Of a stretch of 35,494 bases of DNA, positions 31,933-35,494 are shown piece by piece. Made by a program: the position numbers and the translations under genes. The DNA comes from Terriglobales bacterium (lineage in GTDB: Bacteria > Acidobacteriota > Terriglobia > Terriglobales > Acidobacteriaceae), in assembly GCA_015655585.1 (NCBI GenBank), contig JAATEV010000118.1:1-35494 (forward strand). Reading direction: 5' to 3'. Each line of letters begins with the position of its first letter. Position 1 is the first letter of the stretch. The notes beneath the pieces were generated by a model, which ran no database searches, was not told the origin of the DNA, and worked only from the letters and a program-made list of their open reading frames with translations.

Positions 31933-33381
31933 TTATGACAAGGAAGGATGCTGCAAATGCCATTCCGTATGGGTCTGGTAGAGCCGCGCCGCCTTCAAAA
32001 CGGTGGCATCCTCCAGCGCCCTGCCCATGATCTGCATCCCATACGGCAGCTTGGCTTTACTGAACCCGCAAGGAATACTAATCGCCGGAAGCCCGCACAA
32101 GCTCGAAACCCCATCCGGAGCCCGCCGGTCCATGTGGAACCCGCCTCCGCCCGACCGTTTCGAACGCCGCGCCGCCGGATCATCCTCGTCCTTCGCATGG
32201 AGCGGCTGCGCCGTCGTAGGCTGTGAAGCCGAGATCAGCACCGAGTATTTATCGAACATCGAGTCCGCCATCTTCTGCAGCATCGTCCGTACCCGCTGCA
32301 CATGCAGGTAATCGATCACCGAAAACTGCTCGCTCGCATATCCATTGATCTGCCCCAGCGGGTCGGTAAGCCCCTTGCAATCCCCCGACTGGACTAAATG
32401 TTCAAATGCGCTGGCCGCTTCCATCAGGATCGTCAGCTCCGCCGCCTCCTCGAACGGCCCATCCGGGAACTCGCACTCCTCCACCGTGGCTCCCGCCTGT
32501 TGAAAGACCTTCGCCGCCTCATCAATCGCCCTCTCGGCCTCCGAGTCCTTCCGGGCAAACACATTCGTCAGCCGACCCACCCTCAGAGGCGCTCCACCCG
32601 GCTCCGTCTCCTTGTAAGAAAACACCTTGGCCGTACTCTCCACCGAATCATGGTCTTTAGGATCATGCCCGCCGATCACGTTCAGCACCAGCGCGCAGTC
32701 GTCCGCTGTCCTCGCCATCGGCCCCAGCTTGTCCATGCTGTAAGCAATCGCCATCGACCCATATCGACTCACCCGCCCAAAGCTAGGCCGCAGCCCCGAC
32801 ACGCCACACCAAGACGACGGACAAAGAATCGACCCCCGCGTATCCGACCCCAGCGCCCACGGAGCCAGCCCCGCCGAAACAATCGCCCCCGATCCGCTGG
32901 ACGACCCGCAAGTCCAGCAATCCGGATTCCACGGATTCCGCGCCGGTCCCGTCAGTGAGGCGTCGCCCGAGCTATACCCCAGCCCGCCCGCCAGCTCGAT
33001 CATCGCGGCCTTGCCCAGCAGCACCGCCCCGGCCTCGTTCAGCCGCTCGATGACCGTAGCGTCATAGTCAAAGCTCTGGTGAGCATAGGGCTTCGCGCCC
33101 CATGTAGTCGGGTATCCCTTCACCGCCACCAGGTCCTTCACCGCATAAGGGACCCCATGCAGCGGCCCCCGATACCGTCCCGCCTTGATCTCCGCCTCCG
33201 CCTGCCGCGCCTGCTTCATCGCAAGCTCCGAAGTCACCGTCACAAAGGCATTCAACCGCGCGCCAATCGTCTTGGCGCGCTCCAGGTAACCCTCCGCCAA
33301 CGCAACCGGAGAAATCCGCCCTTCGCGGATCCCATCGCCAAGAGCACGAACCGACATAAAGTATGTATCTGGACTAAGCAT
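31933..33381 (-). CDS. Amidase-signature family amidase
   Basis: A 482-residue Ser-cisSer-Lys amidohydrolase related to GatA, hydrolysing a C-N amide bond. The triad is K82 (PYAVKDLV), cis-Ser S161 (CGSSSGSGA) and nucleophile S184 (SDTRGSILCP), with spacing as in GatA. It lacks a GatB/GatC neighbour and carries an acidic, Arg/Lys-rich insert (KDEDDPAARRSKRSGGGG) near residue 400, so it is probably a catabolic amidase rather than the tRNA amidotransferase. ATG 33381 has GAGG four bases upstream; 13 extra codons to a TTG at 33420 are unsupported. No signal peptide. It follows a small Tat-signal gene on the same strand. Confidence 0.9.
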   Translation of the reverse strand: MLSPDTYFMSVRALGDGIREGRISPVALAEGYLERAKTIGARLNAFVTVTSELAMKQARQAEAEIKAGRYRGPLHGVPYAVKDLVAVKGYPTTWGAKPYAHQSFDYDATVIERLNEAGAVLLGKAAMIELAGGLGYSSGDASLTGPARNPWNPDCWTCGSSSGSGAIVSAGLAPWALGSDTRGSILCPSSWCGVSGLRPSFGRVSRYGSMAIAYSMDKLGPMARTADDCALVLNVIGGHDPKDHDSVESTAKVFSYKETEPGGAPLRVGRLTNVFARKDSEAERAIDEAAKVFQQAGATVEECEFPDGPFEEAAELTILMEAASAFEHLVQSGDCKGLTDPLGQINGYASEQFSVIDYLHVQRVRTMLQKMADSMFDKYSVLISASQPTTAQPLHAKDEDDPAARRSKRSGGGGFHMDRRAPDGVSSLCGLPAISIPCGFSKAKLPYGMQIMGRALEDATVLKAARLYQTHTEWHLQHPSLS

Positions 33382-33480
33382 AGGCCTCGAAAAAAGATCA
33401 AAGATGACGAAGATCGACAAACTGCGTTGAAAGCGACAGAACTTCAGAGGATGCTAAAACCTCATTGTTCCTGTCTTTGG

Positions 33481-33512
33481 GATTAGCGCAGGACTTCAGC
33501 CCTGCGCTAATC
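33481..33512. repeat. REP-like palindrome with CTTCAG apex, copy 2
   Basis: A 15-pair stem (33481-33495 with 33498-33512) with one mismatch and a TC apex; the centre reads GGACTTCAGCC. It shares the CTTCAG apex with the copies at 28520 and 33526 and lies between the amidase and the small Tat gene. Confidence 0.75.
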
Positions 33513-33525
33513 AGGCAGATCACAA

Positions 33526-33539
33526 GGGGCTTCAGCCCC
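33526..33539. repeat. REP-like palindrome with CTTCAG apex, copy 3
   Basis: GGGGCT, TC, AGCCCC: a perfect six-pair hairpin 13 bases from copy 2. The pair of adjacent hairpins looks like a typical REP doublet. Confidence 0.7.
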
Positions 33540-33605
33540 GGGTATTTTCTTACCAAGCCTCGACTGATTTTTCAGCAACCTCTCCAGACCCGCCAAAGAA
33601 ACAAA

Positions 33606-33959
33606 TTAAACCCGCAACGTGCAAGCCGAAGGATCGCCGTTCTGCACCACGAACTTCCGTATCGAAGCCAGCATGTACTGGTTCGTCGTAAGTATCCTCA
33701 ACAAACGCCCTTTCTCGTCCTGCGAAAGCCTCGCGCTATACACCCGCAGCAGGTTCGCATACTTCGCCTGCACCTCGCCCCAGTTCGCATCCGAGAGGTC
33801 CGCAGGCTTCTCCCCAACATTTGTAACCGCCGCTTTACTCTTCTGCCCCTCAGCCTCGACAACAGGCATCAGCGCAACCGCCGCCGCGCCAATCGTATTC
33901 CGGGCAAAGCCTCTGCGGCTCAACAACTCGCTCTTAGCAGTCAAAGCGTCGTTCTCCAT
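33606..33959 (-). CDS. Small Tat-signal protein of unknown function
   Basis: A 117-residue protein with a twin-arginine signal (SELLSRRGFARNTIGAAAVALM, RR-x-F-x-R) and a short exported domain. The conserved-looking end (LRVYSARLSQDEKGRLLRIL, TTNQYMLASIRKFVVQNGD) is helical. Tat export of so small a domain suggests it is a folded partner or subunit of a cofactor enzyme, perhaps encoded elsewhere. GAGGG lies a few bases before ATG 33959; 11 further codons upstream are unsupported. The amidase gene follows after about 225 bases that hold two REP-like hairpins. I do not recognise the family. Confidence 0.72.
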   Translation of the reverse strand: MENDALTAKSELLSRRGFARNTIGAAAVALMPVVEAEGQKSKAAVTNVGEKPADLSDANWGEVQAKYANLLRVYSARLSQDEKGRLLRILTTNQYMLASIRKFVVQNGDPSACTLRV

Positions 33960-34147
33960 GGAGCCCTCACAAAAAAGAAAATCTTCGCGCATTCACGCAC
34001 CACAAGCCTTGACAGCGGCTCCCGCACATAGAAAAGGAAAGGCGAAAGAATAACGTGAAACGTTTGTAGCGAATCGAAAATATGAAGTCAAGCTTTCCTT
34101 GATAGCGGGTAGTGGATCACTTTGGGAGGCTCGATATACTCAGTGCC

Positions 34148-34480
34148 ATGAATCTCAATCATTTCCCCGCTGGCATAACAGATTGGTCGCAGATCCCCGA
34201 GTCTGTACATCCTGGCGTATCGGGTACCGCCACGATACGTTCGCGCCAGCTTGGAGATATCCAACTTCGTCTTGTCGTCTACAGCCCCAACTACATGGCT
34301 GACCACTGGTGCCATAAAGGTCATATCGTCTTTGTCGTAGAAGGCCAGGTAACGATTGAGCATGAGCATAGCCTTGCATATACACTGACGCCGAGCGCGA
34401 GCTATCACGTAGCCGATGACGACGGACCACCGCATCGAGTTCTCTCCGAGAATGGAGCAACGATCTTCATCGTTGATTGA
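34148..34480 (+). CDS. DHCW-motif cupin-fold protein
   Basis: A 110-residue single-domain cupin. The motif DHWCHKGHIVFVVEG (from residue 52) contains the D-H-x-C/W block and closely spaced His residues (H53, H56, H59) that probably bind a metal. The second cupin motif is SYHVADDDGPPHRV (H96). No signal peptide. Cupins of this group are small proteins of unclear role, possibly binding or isomerising small metabolites. ATG 34148 is preferred; a GTG at 34112 is in frame upstream. There is no close ribosome site, but TATACT (34135-34140) ends seven bases before the ATG, so the message may be leaderless. Confidence 0.82.
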   Translation: MNLNHFPAGITDWSQIPESVHPGVSGTATIRSRQLGDIQLRLVVYSPNYMADHWCHKGHIVFVVEGQVTIEHEHSLAYTLTPSASYHVADDDGPPHRVLSENGATIFIVD

Positions 34481-34800
34481 TTCCAGATTTTCAATCTGAC
34501 GACCACCCCGCAGTGCATCGGCATCCGTTCCCCCCCCCCACAGTCAAGGATTTCATCCTTGATTCACAAAACAGAAGGTTCACAATCCTTCTCAATCCGC
34601 TATCTTTGACAGGCCGACGCTTCCACGAATCCGCGCCGTGCGATTAGCAACGAAGAAGCATCGAATATCGACTCAAAAATTCAAACTGCTTTGTTTCCCT
34701 CATGTCGATAACGTAATATCGTTTGCGTAGCGTTGTTTCCATGTTCCTCAAACCAAAGGCTCCGGTACACTTACCGCAGCCCTGCACCGCGAGACCACGA
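34481..34800. other. Gene-free stretch between cupin and coxB
   Basis: No coding frame is supported here. It holds a run of ten C (34530-34539), two small hairpins (34544-34562, and AGAAGG/CCTTCT near 34575) and, closer to coxB, a dyad CGATAACGTAATATCG (34704-34719) whose TAATAT could be part of the coxB promoter. The rest shows nothing I can name. Confidence 0.5.
34544..34562 (+). terminator. Possible terminator hairpin after the cupin gene
   Basis: TCAAGGAT (34544-34551) pairs with ATCCTTGA (34555-34562) around a three-base loop. No T run follows, so termination is uncertain. Confidence 0.4.
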
Positions 34801-35494
34801 ATGACTTTCCCTATCGTCAAAATCGTCAAACGCGGAATGTTTCCCCCCCTCGCGGCAGTCGTGTGCAGTGCCACCCTCTTCACAGCCCCGGCCCACGCGC
34901 AAGCTATAGCTCAATCTATAGTGCAATCCTCCACCAGCATCTTCGACCCCGCCGCCACGCCGGCCCATTCCATCTTCACCCTCTCGCTTCTGATCCTTTC
35001 GGTCACGGCCGTCATCTTCGTCATCGTGGCCGGTCTGCTCCTCTACGCGCTCCTCCGCTACCGAGCCCGCACCCAGGACCACAAGCACGAGCCCCCCCAG
35101 ATCTACGGCAGCAACCAGATCGAGCTCTCCTGGACGGTCATTCCCATCCTGATCGTCGTCATGCTGTTCCTCACCACCACCCGCGTCATCCTCGGCACCG
35201 AGAGCATCCCCAAGCCCGCCAACGCCCTCGACGTCACCGTCATCGGCCACCAGTTCTGGTGGGAGTACCGCTATCCCAAGCTCGGCGTCGTCACCGCCAA
35301 CGAACTCCACATCCCCGTCAGCGATCCGTCGAAGCCGCTCCCCACCTACCTCACCATGTCCTCGGCCGACACCGACCACAGCTTTTGGATTCCCCGTCTA
35401 GCAGGGAAAACCGACCTCATCCCCAACCGCGTCACCACCATGTGGATGGATCCCGCTCAACCCGGCGTCTATCTCGGCCAGTGCGCCCAGTACT
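34801..35494 (+). CDS. coxB: Cytochrome c oxidase subunit II (5' part, cut by window end)
   Basis: The first 231 codons of subunit II of a haem-copper oxidase, which takes electrons from cytochrome c through its CuA centre. There is a signal sequence (residues about 12-33, cut after AHA) and two membrane helices (about 58-86 and 109-131). The conserved QIELSWTVIPI lies in the second helix; the periplasmic cupredoxin domain has GHQFWWEYRYP, the CuA ligand H193 in TDHSFWIPRLAGK, and C228 in GQCAQY. The frame is open at the window edge, just before the second CuA cysteine. Glu of the usual C-x-E-x-C is Gln here. The ATG at 34801 has only a weak GCGAGA upstream. Other cox genes should follow. Confidence 0.95.
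   Translation, partial: MTFPIVKIVKRGMFPPLAAVVCSATLFTAPAHAQAIAQSIVQSSTSIFDPAATPAHSIFTLSLLILSVTAVIFVIVAGLLLYALLRYRARTQDHKHEPPQIYGSNQIELSWTVIPILIVVMLFLTTTRVILGTESIPKPANALDVTVIGHQFWWEYRYPKLGVVTANELHIPVSDPSKPLPTYLTMSSADTDHSFWIPRLAGKTDLIPNRVTTMWMDPAQPGVYLGQCAQY

Overview
The window looks like a chromosomal segment of a GC-rich, Gram-negative soil bacterium, most likely an acidobacterium of the Terriglobia/Acidobacteriaceae (Granulicella, Edaphobacter or Terriglobus type). Pointers are two giant exported BNR/sortilin-like repeat proteins, a DUF3300 protein, an M1-type exported peptidase, GH28, Tat-signal proteins, short RHS-core toxin cassettes of the GKERDxESGLDYFGARYY type and REP-like hairpins with a CTTCAG apex. 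The taxonomic call is inference; there is no rRNA gene here.

Layout. 1-711: a VapB/VapC-type toxin-antitoxin pair. 896-4779: an accessory island of three consecutive RHS toxin-tip cassettes, each followed by a candidate immunity gene. The first two keep the RHS-associated core, and the third is a decayed tip with an in-frame stop. The small immunity genes are visibly AT-richer than the flanks. 4755-9556 (minus): a BNR-repeat exported protein with no ordinary start codon ahead of its signal peptide, and a class I DAHP synthase. 9665-14195 (plus): a HAD hydrolase; a 31-residue metallothionein-like peptide separated by a strong terminator from an ECF sigma factor with CorE-type cysteines; an AdiA-like arginine decarboxylase; a 37-residue secreted His/Arg-rich peptide; and tRNA-Leu(GAG). 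14230-15280: secG and an MBL-fold hydrolase.

15377-21321: overlapping Sel1-repeat and J-domain/coiled-coil genes (minus), DUF3300 and GH28 (plus), and an M1 peptidase (minus). 21418-28439: an accessory catabolic region with an alditol oxidase, a FadR-type regulator behind an AT-rich leader full of inverted repeats, a gamma-glutamyltransferase-like enzyme and, divergently, a tartrate-dehydrogenase-like enzyme with an MFS carboxylate transporter. 28608-33959 (minus): a second BNR-repeat protein, an amidase and a small Tat-signal protein, with REP-like hairpins in the gaps. 34148-35494: a DHCW-type cupin and the 5' part of coxB, cut by the window edge.

Functional themes: contact-dependent competition (RHS tips and immunities), metal stress (Cys-rich peptide plus metal-sensing sigma factor), acid stress (arginine decarboxylase) and plant-polymer or organic-acid catabolism (GH28, alditol oxidase, tartrate dehydrogenase, MFS). 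The strongest candidates for something new are the tandem RHS-tip array and the metallothionein/terminator/CorE-like sigma unit. All family calls are by eye from conserved motifs; no database search was possible.
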